DNA of 64,000 nucleotides, taken from contig NZ_KQ948549.1 in assembly GCF_001514125.1 (NCBI RefSeq), positions 381,081-445,080 on the forward strand, in the 5' to 3' direction. Position numbers and translations under genes: made by a program. The notes below the pieces were generated by a model. It did no database searches, was not told the origin of the DNA, and worked only from the letters and a program-made list of their open reading frames with translations. This document shows, piece after piece, positions 25,495 to 33,449 of this stretch (the stretch's first letter is position 1; each line of letters opens with the position of its first letter). The stretch comes from Streptomyces longwoodensis (GTDB taxonomy: Bacteria > Actinomycetota > Actinomycetes > Streptomycetales > Streptomycetaceae).

Positions 25495-27104
25495 CGGTGG
25501 CCCTCCGGCGACGCGGCCGGGGCGACGGTCAGGGCGGCGAGCCGGGGGAAGGGGACGCCGGCACGGCCCGTGCGCGTGCTGAAGGCGATGCCTCCCGTGC
25601 CCTCGCCCCGGCGCAGCCGGGGGGCGCGGTGCTCGATCGGCCCGGAGCCGTCGACGAGCACGACGGTCCGGGCCCGCCCGACGGTGACGGTCAGACGATG
25701 GGACGGACCGGGCTCCACCGCGCGCCGGGCGACCTCCCGGCGGCCGTCACCGACCCCCGCCAGCACCCGGACGAGGCCGTGGCCGAGGGAGACGGTGACC
25801 GGGTCGCGGCTCCTGTCGTTCACGATCAGCGCGACGCTGTTGTCCTGCCCGCGGAGCCGGTCGACGGTGACGCGGACGGTGTAACCCGTCCAGTCCGCCG
25901 AGCTCATGGGCCGGTACGCCGCTGAGGCGTAGCCGGCCCCGTCGGGCCGACGGCCGGTACCGGTCAGCGCCGCGAGCGCGCCACCGGGGCGGCCGTCGGT
26001 CCGTTCCCACTGCTCGGGTTCCGTCAGCGGTGCCGGGCAGGCGGAGGGCGGGACGGGCGCCCAGCGGGCGACGGCGGCGAGCAGGTCCGCCGCCCGCGTC
26101 GCCCGGGTCACCTCCAGCCGCTGGACCTGTCCTTCGGCGGCCGCGCGCGGCCCGGCGGGAAGCGGCCGCCCGGAGGCGTTGGTGAACCGGACGGCGAAGC
26201 GGGCACGCAGCGCCCGGACCAGGAACCGGCGATCCGCCCGGTCCCGCGCGCCGGACCCGCCGGTGTCGGCCGCGGCCCGCCGCGCGGGAAGGGTGGCCTC
26301 CGAGAACGGGAAGGCGAACAGGCGCGGACGGGGCAGACCGTGCCCGGCGAACTCCCGCAGGGAGCGGTCCAGGTCCCGCCCGACCCGCTCGCGGTAATCC
26401 CGTGCCGTCTCGCCGCGCCCGGGTCCGGCGAGCCACAGACGGTGGGCCAGGGCCGGGACCTGGCGGCCCCTCCGGTCCGCCGCGGCACGGTGGTGGAGGT
26501 CGTGGGTGTGGTCCTGGAAGTCCCAGCGGCCGGAGCGGTGCATGCGCGCGATCTCCGCCCAGGACAGGTAGTACGGCCGGTGACGGCCGACCTGCCCGGT
26601 GATGAGGAAGGCGGCCGCCCTCATGCGGTACTTCGCCAGGATGCGGTCGGCGTGCACCCACAGCCCGTGGGTGCCGTCGTCGAACGTGAGGAACACCGAA
26701 CGCGGCGCGGGCGTACGGCCGTCGCGCAGGAACGCCAGGAACTCGTCGCTGGAGAGGCTGCGGTAGCCGGCGCGGGCGAGCGCGGCGATCTGTGCCTCGA
26801 ACACCTCGGGCGTCACCGCGTAGCGGCTCCGGCTGTGCCGGGCGACGTCGTGGTAGGCCAGGACCACGGGGCCCTGCCGGACGGCGGGGCCGGCGCCGGG
26901 GGCCGGCGGGGGCGTGGACGCGGTGCCGGGCGGGGACTCCTGCGCGGCGACGGCGCGGGTGGCGGCGTCGACGTGCCAGGCCGCCACGAAGGGCCCGGCC
27001 ACCAGCAGGGCGGCGAGCAGGGCGAGCAGGGCGCGCGTGCCGTGCCCCGGGAGGCGGGAGGCCGGCACCGAGGGGGTCGCGTGGCGGTCCACCGGGTCGG
27101 TCAC
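25491..27104 (-). CDS. PgaB/IcaB-type polysaccharide deacetylase with C-terminal jelly-roll extension
   Basis: 537 residues. A membrane anchor or signal at 22-45 precedes a NodB-type deacetylase: VLAYHDVA at 82-88, FLTFDDG at 138-144, and HTHDLH with His199 and His204 spaced as in PgaB/IcaB rather than the usual HxxxH. These enzymes remove N-acetyl groups from exported poly-N-acetylhexosamine. From about residue 345 onward (YTVRVTVDRLRGQDNSVALI and similar) there is an extra beta-rich domain resembling the neighbouring secreted protein. GTG start overlaps the small membrane peptide stop; stop overlaps the next gene. Confidence 0.87.
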   Translation of the reverse strand: MTDPVDRHATPSVPASRLPGHGTRALLALLAALLVAGPFVAAWHVDAATRAVAAQESPPGTASTPPPAPGAGPAVRQGPVVLAYHDVARHSRSRYAVTPEVFEAQIAALARAGYRSLSSDEFLAFLRDGRTPAPRSVFLTFDDGTHGLWVHADRILAKYRMRAAAFLITGQVGRHRPYYLSWAEIARMHRSGRWDFQDHTHDLHHRAAADRRGRQVPALAHRLWLAGPGRGETARDYRERVGRDLDRSLREFAGHGLPRPRLFAFPFSEATLPARRAAADTGGSGARDRADRRFLVRALRARFAVRFTNASGRPLPAGPRAAAEGQVQRLEVTRATRAADLLAAVARWAPVPPSACPAPLTEPEQWERTDGRPGGALAALTGTGRRPDGAGYASAAYRPMSSADWTGYTVRVTVDRLRGQDNSVALIVNDRSRDPVTVSLGHGLVRVLAGVGDGRREVARRAVEPGPSHRLTVTVGRARTVVLVDGSGPIEHRAPRLRRGEGTGGIAFSTRTGRAGVPFPRLAALTVAPAASPEGHR

Positions 27105-27208
27105 GGCAGGTCCCCTCGGAACAGGACGGTCAGGTAGAGGGCGACCACGGCGGTGAGGACCAGCAGGCCGGTGAGGACCCGGGCGAAACGGCGCGGCAGG
27201 CCGGTCAT
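27101..27208 (-). CDS. 35-residue single-pass membrane peptide in the exopolysaccharide operon
   Basis: MTGLPRRFARVLTGLLVLTA then VVALYLTVLFRGDLP: a basic N-terminus, one hydrophobic helix of about 20 residues, and a short C-terminal tail. Its ATG overlaps the GT2 stop as ATGA and its TGA overlaps the GTG of the deacetylase, so it fills the gap between them exactly and is translated as part of the run. Size and topology suggest a small accessory subunit of the synthase, comparable in role (not sequence) to PgaD (inference). Confidence 0.8.
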   Translation of the reverse strand: MTGLPRRFARVLTGLLVLTAVVALYLTVLFRGDLP

Positions 27209-28674
27209 GCCGCCCCCCTGGTCCAGACGCCCTTGCGGACGGTGAGCAGCGCGTAGGGCAGCAGCCACGCCAGGACGAGCGCCGAGAACAGGCTCATCAG
27301 CGGCCGCCAGCGCCAGCGGGTGTCACCGGGGTGGTCCAGCCGGTAGGCCAGGCCCCACGCGCAGCCCTTCAGGAGCACGCCCAGCAGGTAGAGGACGGTG
27401 AGCCACCAGTCGCCGTGCAGGGGTGCCCACAGCAGGTGCACGAAGGCCATGGCGGGAGCGGCCAGGACCCACAGGACGTGGCCGTAGAAGAGGGCGGCCG
27501 GCCCCACACCGCGGCGCCACATGAAGCCGCCGGTGAAGAACAGGTTGCGCAGGAAGCTCTTCTTCCAGCGGACCTGCTGGCGCAGCAGGGGTGCCATCCG
27601 GGCCGGTACGTCGGTCCACACCCGGGCGGAGTGGACGTAGCCGACCCGCCAGGGGCGTTCGGGGAAGTCCTGGGCGGTGACGAAGGGGGAGGAGGCGTGG
27701 CGTGCCTTGAGGGTGCGCCCCTGCCACCTCTGGCCCAGGACGTAGCCGGTGAGCTGGCGGTCGGTGGCGAACTTGAACGGGGCACCCAGGAACCGGTCCT
27801 GTGCCCAGGCGGGCAGGTAGTTGTAGACGGCGTCGCGGCGGAACACGGCGAGCGGGCCGGAGACGCAGGAGACCGAGCCGAACGACGCCTCGGCGGCCTT
27901 GGACACCCGGAACTGTCCCTCGTACCAGGTGTCCTGGATGCGCGTGAGCACGCTCGCGCGGGCGTTGCGGGCGCGGCAGTGCCCGCTGACGGCGCCCAGG
28001 GACGGGTTGCGGACCAGGGCGCGCACGCAGCGCCGCAGCGCGTCGGGCGCCAGCACGCAGTCGGAGTCGGTGAACGCGATGACGTCGGTGGTGACGTCCT
28101 GGCAGGCGAGGACGAGGGCGTGCTTCTTGCCCAGGTTGCGGGTCAGGCGGAGCACGTCGATGCCGAGCTCGCCACGCAGTCGCTCCAGCACCTCGGCCGT
28201 GCCGTCGGTGGAGTGGTCGTCCACGACGACGACGCGCAGCCCGGCACAGTCGGAGGAGACCATCGAGCGGACGCACGCCTCGATGCCGTCCACCTCGTCC
28301 TTGACCGCGAGGACGAACGTCACGGTGGGCTCGGCGGGCAGCGCGGGGAAGGCGGGGCCGGCGCGGTGCCGGCGGGGGAGGGGCAGCGCCTGTGCGGAGG
28401 GGTCCCGGTAGTGGCTGTAGGCGAGGTGGAACACGGCGATCGTGCCGGCCAGCACCACCACGCCGTAGAGCAGCGGCAGGGAGGGCTGCTTCAGGCGGAC
28501 GGTGGCCTGCGCCAGGAGCAGCAGCAGGGGCAGCAGGCACACCAGGGTGAGCAGACGGCGCACCCCGTGACGGACTGCGGGGTCGGCCCGCTGCAGACGG
28601 GCGGTGAGCCGGGTGGCGGGCACGGCGTGGGGCACGGCCGCTCGCGGGGTGAGGGTCCGGGGCGCGGTGCTCAC
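27205..28674 (-). CDS. Processive family-2 glycosyltransferase, hyaluronan/chitin-synthase (HasA/NodC) type
   Basis: 489 residues. Two N-terminal membrane helices (about 40-85), a cytosolic GT2 domain with DDHSTDGT at 152-159, DSD at 203-205, VSGPLAVFRR at 271-280, FLGAPFKFATDRQLT at 295-309, and QQVRWKKSF at 366-374, then C-terminal membrane helices. SGPL, DRxLT and QxxRWxKSF are the signatures of hyaluronan and chitin synthases, which polymerise and export beta-linked sugars. GTG start overlaps the dehydrogenase stop. Product sugar not determined by these motifs. Confidence 0.93.
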   Translation of the reverse strand: MSTAPRTLTPRAAVPHAVPATRLTARLQRADPAVRHGVRRLLTLVCLLPLLLLLAQATVRLKQPSLPLLYGVVVLAGTIAVFHLAYSHYRDPSAQALPLPRRHRAGPAFPALPAEPTVTFVLAVKDEVDGIEACVRSMVSSDCAGLRVVVVDDHSTDGTAEVLERLRGELGIDVLRLTRNLGKKHALVLACQDVTTDVIAFTDSDCVLAPDALRRCVRALVRNPSLGAVSGHCRARNARASVLTRIQDTWYEGQFRVSKAAEASFGSVSCVSGPLAVFRRDAVYNYLPAWAQDRFLGAPFKFATDRQLTGYVLGQRWQGRTLKARHASSPFVTAQDFPERPWRVGYVHSARVWTDVPARMAPLLRQQVRWKKSFLRNLFFTGGFMWRRGVGPAALFYGHVLWVLAAPAMAFVHLLWAPLHGDWWLTVLYLLGVLLKGCAWGLAYRLDHPGDTRWRWRPLMSLFSALVLAWLLPYALLTVRKGVWTRGAA

Positions 28675-30071
28675 CGGGCGGCCGCCACCGCGCCGAGCCG
28701 GTGACCGACGTCCAGCGTCCGGTCGGCGTCGAGCCAGCTCAGGTCCGTCCCGGGGTGCACGGTGTGGATGACGACCAGGTCCCAGTCGGTCGCGCCGGGG
28801 TCGGTGACGGTGCTGCGGACCGCGCCGGCGAGCCGGGCCGAGGGGACGAGGGGGTCCAGGTACTCCACCTGTGCGCCCGCGTCGGCGAGCCGTCCGGCGA
28901 TCTCCAGCGCCGGGCTCTCCCGCAGGTCGGCGACGCCCTCCTTGTAGGCGAGGCCGACGAGGAGGATCCGTGCGCCGGCGGTGGGCACGCCTGCCGTCGC
29001 CAGCCGCTGGCAGGCCCGGCGCACCACTTCCTGCGGGCGGCGGCCGATGGCCCGCATGGCGGTGTCGATGAGCGGGACGTGCTCGCGCCGGGCGCGCAAC
29101 TGCCACAACAGGTAGTGCGGGTCGCACGGGATGCAGTGCCCGCCGACGCCCGGACCGGGGTAGAAGGGCATGAATCCGAACGGCTTGGTCGCCGCGGCCG
29201 CGATGACCGGGCGCGGGTCGAGCCCCAGACTGTGACAGCTGTCCGCCAGTTCGTTGGCGAGGGCGATGTTGACGGCGCGGAAGGTGTTCTCCCACAGCTT
29301 CGTCATCTCGGCGGCCTCGGGGCTGTCCACCCGGTGGACGGCCGGTGCGATGCCGGCCAGCAGGTCGGCGGCCCGCTCGGTGCAGGCGGCGCTCGCGCCG
29401 CCCACCACCCGGGGGGTGCGTTCCTGTCCGTGCGCGGAGTTGCCCGGGTCGATGCGCTCGGGGGCGAACGCCACGAACACGTCGGTGCCGGCGTCCAGCC
29501 CGCGGGCGCGCAGCGGGTCGATCACCAGCTCGCGCGTGGTCCCGACGTAGCTGGTGGACGTGAGCAGCAGGAGCTGTCCGGGGACCGCGTGGCGTACGAC
29601 CCCGGCACAGGCCGCGGAGAGCATGCGCAGGTCGGGCACCTGGTGGCGGTCGACCGGGGTGGGCACGCAGATGAGTACGGCGTCGGCCGCGGTGACGGCG
29701 GCCGGCTCCGCGGTGAGGCGGAAGGAGGCGTCCTGCGGATCGGCCATCTCCGCTTGGAGGCGGCACAGTTGCTCCGGCAGGAGGTCGACGCGGCCGGCGC
29801 GGACGTCCCGCAGCCGCTCCGTGCTGACGTCGATGCCGACCACGTCGGCTCCGGCGTCGCGCAGGGCCAGGGCGGTGGGCAGACCGACGTAGCCGAGTCC
29901 GAGGACGGCCACGGTACGTCCGGCCAGTGGTCCGCCCGGCCGGGCACGGGGCGCGGTCCGTCCGGCCACGGAACGGGGGTGCGCGAGCGGAACGGCGGCC
30001 TGGGCCCCGTCGTCGGCGGGCACCGGCGCGGTGGGGTCACCCAGCTGCGGCTGGACGGGAGCGGAGGTCAT
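28671..30071 (-). CDS. UDP-N-acetylhexosamine 6-dehydrogenase (WbpA/WecC-like nucleotide-sugar dehydrogenase)
   Basis: 466 residues. After a Pro/Ala-rich N-terminal tail of about 50 residues comes the Rossmann start VAVLGLGYVGLPTALALRDA, then CVPTPVD, STSYVGTTRE, FAPERIDPGN, and the active-site GVGGHCIPCDPHYL. The PERxDPGN and GHCIPxDP motifs fit the WecC/WbpA branch that oxidises UDP-HexNAc to the uronic acid, rather than HasB-type UDP-glucose dehydrogenase. First gene of the exopolysaccharide operon; supplies an acidic sugar donor for the GT2 (inference). Confidence 0.92.
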   Translation of the reverse strand: MTSAPVQPQLGDPTAPVPADDGAQAAVPLAHPRSVAGRTAPRARPGGPLAGRTVAVLGLGYVGLPTALALRDAGADVVGIDVSTERLRDVRAGRVDLLPEQLCRLQAEMADPQDASFRLTAEPAAVTAADAVLICVPTPVDRHQVPDLRMLSAACAGVVRHAVPGQLLLLTSTSYVGTTRELVIDPLRARGLDAGTDVFVAFAPERIDPGNSAHGQERTPRVVGGASAACTERAADLLAGIAPAVHRVDSPEAAEMTKLWENTFRAVNIALANELADSCHSLGLDPRPVIAAAATKPFGFMPFYPGPGVGGHCIPCDPHYLLWQLRARREHVPLIDTAMRAIGRRPQEVVRRACQRLATAGVPTAGARILLVGLAYKEGVADLRESPALEIAGRLADAGAQVEYLDPLVPSARLAGAVRSTVTDPGATDWDLVVIHTVHPGTDLSWLDADRTLDVGHRLGAVAAAR

Positions 30072-30285
30072 GGGGGATCCCGGAGTTCGGCGCGCCCCTG
30101 GGGGCGAGGGTCCTCTGATACGGAAGGAATCCTGCGTGACCCGGCTCGGCGTGAGCGGCAAGGGCTCAGCCCACGGGCCGATTGCACCCGCTCGGCCTAC
30201 GGGCGCGGGGCATCCCCCCGGAGGGCATCCCGCGCAGGGCGTCCGACGGAGGGCGCCGCCGCTCAGCACCGGGCCGATCCCCGAG

Positions 30286-31428
30286 CTACGCCCCCGGCAG
30301 GGTCGGCTGGATCCGCCGCAGGAACGTCGCGTTGTCCGGGCTCTGGCGCATGCGCTCCAGCAGGGTATCCAGGTGGGCGTGCCCGTCCCGGGTGCGCAGC
30401 GCCCGGCGCAGGCCCCGCACGGCGTTCAACTCGGCGGGGGAGAGGAGGAGTTCCTCGCGGCGGGTGCCGGAGGCGTCGATGTCGACGGCGGGGAAGACGC
30501 GCCGGGAGGCCGGTTCGCGGTCCAGGCGCAGCTCCATGTTGCCGGTGCCCTTGAGCTCCTCGAAGAAGAAGTCGTCGGCGCGCGAGCCGGTCTCCACCAG
30601 CGCCGTGGCGAGGATCGTGAGCGAGCCGCCCTCCTCGGCGGCGCGGGCGGCCCCGAAGAACCGCTTGGGCCCGAGCAGCGCACCCGCGTCGACGCCGCCG
30701 CTGAGCGTCCGGCCCCCGGAGGCGGCCGCGTTGTTGTGGGCCCGGCACAGCCGGGTCAGGGAGTCGAGGAGGATCACGACGTCGTCGCCGGCCTCCACCA
30801 GCCGCTTGGCCCGCTCGATCACCAGGTCGGCGAGCGCGATGTGCTGCCGCGGGGCCCGGTCGAACGTCGAGGCGTACACCTCGCCGCGCACGGAGCGGCG
30901 CATGTCGGTGACTTCCTCGGGCCGTTCGTCGAGCAGCACGACCATCAGCCGGCACTCGGGGTGGTTCCCGGCGACGGCCGCGGCGAGTTGCTGGAGCAGC
31001 ACGGTCTTGCCGGTCTTGGGCGGGGCCACGAGCAGGCCGCGCTGGCCCTTGCCGACGGGGGCGAGCAGATCGGTGACGCGCCCGGCGAGCCCGGCGGCCG
31101 GGTGTTCCAGGCGCAGCCGCTCGCTCGGGTGCAGGGGTGTCAGGTCGCGGAAGTGGCGGCGGCCGCGCAGCGCGTCCGGCGTCCGGCCGTCGACGCGGGT
31201 GACGTCGGTGAGCGCGCGCTGCTCGCCCCGCACGCCCTCCACCAGGTCGCCCTTGCGCAGGCCGTGACGGCGGATCAGTGCGGCGGGGACGGTGGGGTCG
31301 GCGGGGGAGGGCAGGCAGTCCGGCCCCCGCAGGTGCCCCTTGCCGTCGCCGTCGACGTCGAGGACGCCGGTGACGGTGCGGGCCGGGGGCCGCTGCTGGA
31401 CGGGGGGACGTTCGAGTGTGGTGGTCAT
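30286..31428 (-). CDS. Second, short transcription termination factor Rho
   Basis: 380 residues. It has the cold-shock RNA-binding domain (about 19-75) and a complete RecA-type motor: APPKTGKT at 135-142, LLDERPEEVTDMRR, VVILLDSLTRLCRAHN, LSGGVDAGALLGPKRFFGAA, and GTGNMELRLDR. The housekeeping Streptomyces Rho is much longer with a basic N-terminal region, so this is a paralogue. The usual GFGFLR RNA-contact motif is GKGHLR (29-34): both aromatic residues are replaced. AAAGGA lies 9 nt before the ATG, defining the start. Helicase function looks intact; RNA loading may differ. Confidence 0.93.
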   Translation of the reverse strand: MTTTLERPPVQQRPPARTVTGVLDVDGDGKGHLRGPDCLPSPADPTVPAALIRRHGLRKGDLVEGVRGEQRALTDVTRVDGRTPDALRGRRHFRDLTPLHPSERLRLEHPAAGLAGRVTDLLAPVGKGQRGLLVAPPKTGKTVLLQQLAAAVAGNHPECRLMVVLLDERPEEVTDMRRSVRGEVYASTFDRAPRQHIALADLVIERAKRLVEAGDDVVILLDSLTRLCRAHNNAAASGGRTLSGGVDAGALLGPKRFFGAARAAEEGGSLTILATALVETGSRADDFFFEELKGTGNMELRLDREPASRRVFPAVDIDASGTRREELLLSPAELNAVRGLRRALRTRDGHAHLDTLLERMRQSPDNATFLRRIQPTLPGA

Positions 31429-31818
31429 GGTGGTCGGTCCTTTCGCGGACGACGGGCAGGGCAACTGCTGCAGGAGGGGGTGGAGCCGCGGAGGGGGGAG
31501 GCCGGCCGGCGTGCGCGAAGAGGGCGACTGCCTGGCGTACGGAAGGGCCTCCGAGCGGCGGGAACGGCACCCGGGTGCGCGAAGGGCGTGGGCCCGGGGT
31601 GCGGACGGAAATCCGAGAGCGTCGCGGAAGTGGAAAGCGACGGAGAGAGAAGATCCGCACCGACGCCCACGACGGGGCGTGCACAGGTGCTGACGGCAGC
31701 GTAGCACTCGCTGACCGGTTCGTGGGGTGAACACGGCGGGAGACCGCCGTATTCCGTGGCCGTACGGACGGACGAACTGACGGTACCGGCGCCGGTGCCC
31801 TCCGGCCGGCCGCCCTCC
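31429..31818 (-). promoter_or_regulatory. C-rich leader of the rho paralogue; candidate rut site
   Basis: The 390-bp gap upstream of the Rho start holds no other convincing gene. On the minus strand the 160 nt before the ATG are strongly C- and pyrimidine-rich with few G runs (for example CCTCCCCCCTCCGCGGCTCC and CCACCCCCTCCTGCAGC), the composition of Rho-utilisation sites. Known rho genes are autoregulated through their leaders, so this may be an autoregulatory rut element. A less GC-rich segment around 31690-31760 may hold the promoter. Confidence 0.5.
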
Positions 31819-32355
31819 TCAGTCCTCCCGCGCCGGCAGCCCCGCCAGCCCGGTCTCCCGCAGCACCCGCTCCACCGTGTCCGCCAGCGCGCTGTCGGCG
31901 CCGATCACGGTCTCCCGCAGGCCGGGCAGCAGGTCCAGCGGCCGGTACCACTCCCGCAGCTGCTCCTCGCCCACGCCCGGCAGGTCGGGCTTGGTGGCGT
32001 GCCGCAGGAGGGTCTCCTCGAACGGCACGTCCAGGTAGTAGCCGTGCGTGGGCCCCCGGTGGTCGGCGCACAGACGGCCGAGCATCGCGCCGTAGCGGGA
32101 GGCGTCGAGGATGCCCTCGACGACGACGTGGTAGCCGGCGTCGAGGGCGTAGCGCGCGACGGTGTCGATGAGCCCGATGTTCGCCCCGCCCGGCCGGTCC
32201 CGCTCGCGCAGCACGGTCCGGCGCAGGTGGTCCTGCCCGACGAGCGCGACGCCCCGGCCGAAGCGGTTGCGGATCCCGGCCGCCACGGACGACTTGCCGG
32301 ACGCGGAGTTCCCCCGCAGGACGATCAGCCGGGTGTCGGCGCTGCCCACCTTCAT
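31819..32355 (-). CDS. P-loop kinase-like protein
   Basis: 178 residues of the AAA_33/chloramphenicol-phosphotransferase-like kinase group. Walker A is GNSASGKSS at 15-23; VGQDHLRRTVLRERD and YHVVVEGILDASRY follow at the positions expected for substrate binding and Walker B, and there is a lid-like region (FEETLLRHATKPD). Cytosolic. Such proteins phosphorylate small molecules or are part of resistance systems; substrate unknown. Confidence 0.82.
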   Translation of the reverse strand: MKVGSADTRLIVLRGNSASGKSSVAAGIRNRFGRGVALVGQDHLRRTVLRERDRPGGANIGLIDTVARYALDAGYHVVVEGILDASRYGAMLGRLCADHRGPTHGYYLDVPFEETLLRHATKPDLPGVGEEQLREWYRPLDLLPGLRETVIGADSALADTVERVLRETGLAGLPARED

Positions 32356-32396
32356 GGGCGGCAGGCTACTGCGCCCTCAGGGCGACGGGACGGCGT

Positions 32397-32798
32397 TCAC
32401 CGCGGGGCGGCGCCCGACGCCTCCTGCACGATGCGCTCGAACTGTGCGCCCATGGCGGCCGCGAGGGCCTGTGCGCCCGAGAGCGGACGCACCATCACCA
32501 TGAACCGGTCGATCAGCCCGGCCTCGTTCACGTGGAGGAAGTCGCAGCCGGTCAGCTCGCGGCCGTCCACCCGGGTCGTGAAGACCAGCGCGTGGTCGCG
32601 GCCGTCGGAGCCGGACAGCTCGCGCTCGTAGCGGAAGTCCTCGAAGACGCGCAGCACCCCGCGCAGGACGGCCGCGGTGAGCGCCTTGCCCTCGTAGGGC
32701 TTGAACGCCACCGGGCTGGTGAACACGACGTCCTCGGCCAGCAGCGCCTCCACGGCGTCCATGTCCCGTGCCTCGACGGCCTCGCGGAAGGCGCGCAT
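32397..32798 (-). CDS. SnoaL/NTF2-like protein
   Basis: 133 residues with the NTF2-like pattern: helix REAVEARDMDAVEALLAEDV, strands VFTSPVAFKPYEGK, then ALVFTTRVDGRELTGCDFLH and GLIDRFMVMVRPL. AGGTGA lies 6 nt before the ATG. Divergent from the PadR gene with an 82-bp shared AT-rich promoter, so PadR may repress it. Ligand or reaction not identifiable. Confidence 0.85.
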   Translation of the reverse strand: MRAFREAVEARDMDAVEALLAEDVVFTSPVAFKPYEGKALTAAVLRGVLRVFEDFRYERELSGSDGRDHALVFTTRVDGRELTGCDFLHVNEAGLIDRFMVMVRPLSGAQALAAAMGAQFERIVQEASGAAPR

Positions 32799-32846
32799 CG
32801 GATCACCTGCGACTCTCTGTGTCAGTCAACTTTTTGAATAGGTGCG

Positions 32847-32881
32847 TTCGACAATAATCACCCGCTGTTACCGTGTCCACA
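32847..32881 (+). promoter_or_regulatory. Putative leaderless promoter of the PadR gene
   Basis: TTCGAC (32847-32852), a 16-bp spacer, and TACCGT (32869-32874) place the transcription start at or next to the ATG (32881); no ribosome site is present. The surrounding 80 bp are the least GC-rich in this area and also serve the divergent NTF2-like gene. Confidence 0.55.
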
Positions 32882-33444
32882 TGTCTCTCAAGTACGCCGT
32901 CCTGGCCGCCCTCCTGGAGGGCGAGGCCTCGGGATACGAGCTGTCCAAGCTCTTCGACGTCTCGCTGGCGAACTTCTGGCCCGCCACCCCGCAGCAGCTC
33001 TACCGGGAGCTGGAGCGGCTGGCCGGCGACGGGCTGATCGAGGCCCGGGTGGTGCAGCAGGAACGGCGGCCCAACAAGCGGATGTTCACGCTCACCGAGG
33101 CCGGCCGCGCCGACCTGCGGGCCTTCTCCGCCGCCGCGCCGCGCAGGCCGACCGCGATCCGCGACGAGCTCCTCATCAAGATCCAGGCGAGCGACGGCGT
33201 CGATCCGGGCACCGTCCGGGAGCTGCTCGAGGAGCGCATGAGCTGGGCGCGTGGCAAGCTCGGCCGGTACGAGCGGGTCCGGGAGAGACTGCTGGCCGGC
33301 CGTTCGGAGGAGGAGTACCTGCGCGAGGCCGACCGCGTCGGCCCGTACCTCACCCTGCTGGCCGGGATCGGGTTCGAGGAGGAGAACCTGCGCTGGTGCG
33401 AGCGGGCCCTGTCCGTCCTCGGCCGGCGCGTTGCCCTAAGCTGA
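32881..33444 (+). CDS. PadR-family transcriptional regulator
   Basis: 187 residues. PadR wHTH: LKYAVLAALLEGEASGYELS, FWPATPQQLYRELERLAGDG, then wing VVQQERRPNKRMFTLTEAGR. The C-terminal half (RDELLIKIQASDG onward) is the helical dimerisation domain of PadR_C. The ATG at 32881 is preferred, consistent with a leaderless start. A methyltransferase gene follows after 5 bp. Divergent from the NTF2-like gene, its likely target together with itself. Confidence 0.93.
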   Translation: MSLKYAVLAALLEGEASGYELSKLFDVSLANFWPATPQQLYRELERLAGDGLIEARVVQQERRPNKRMFTLTEAGRADLRAFSAAAPRRPTAIRDELLIKIQASDGVDPGTVRELLEERMSWARGKLGRYERVRERLLAGRSEEEYLREADRVGPYLTLLAGIGFEEENLRWCERALSVLGRRVALS

Positions 33445-33449
33445 CCCGG

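Noticed and set aside
28671..30071. Considered as a HasB-type UDP-glucose dehydrogenase, which would make the operon a hyaluronan operon
   Set aside because: PERIDPGN and GGHCIPCDP motifs fit the UDP-HexNAc dehydrogenase branch; HasB-type enzymes have different active-site context.
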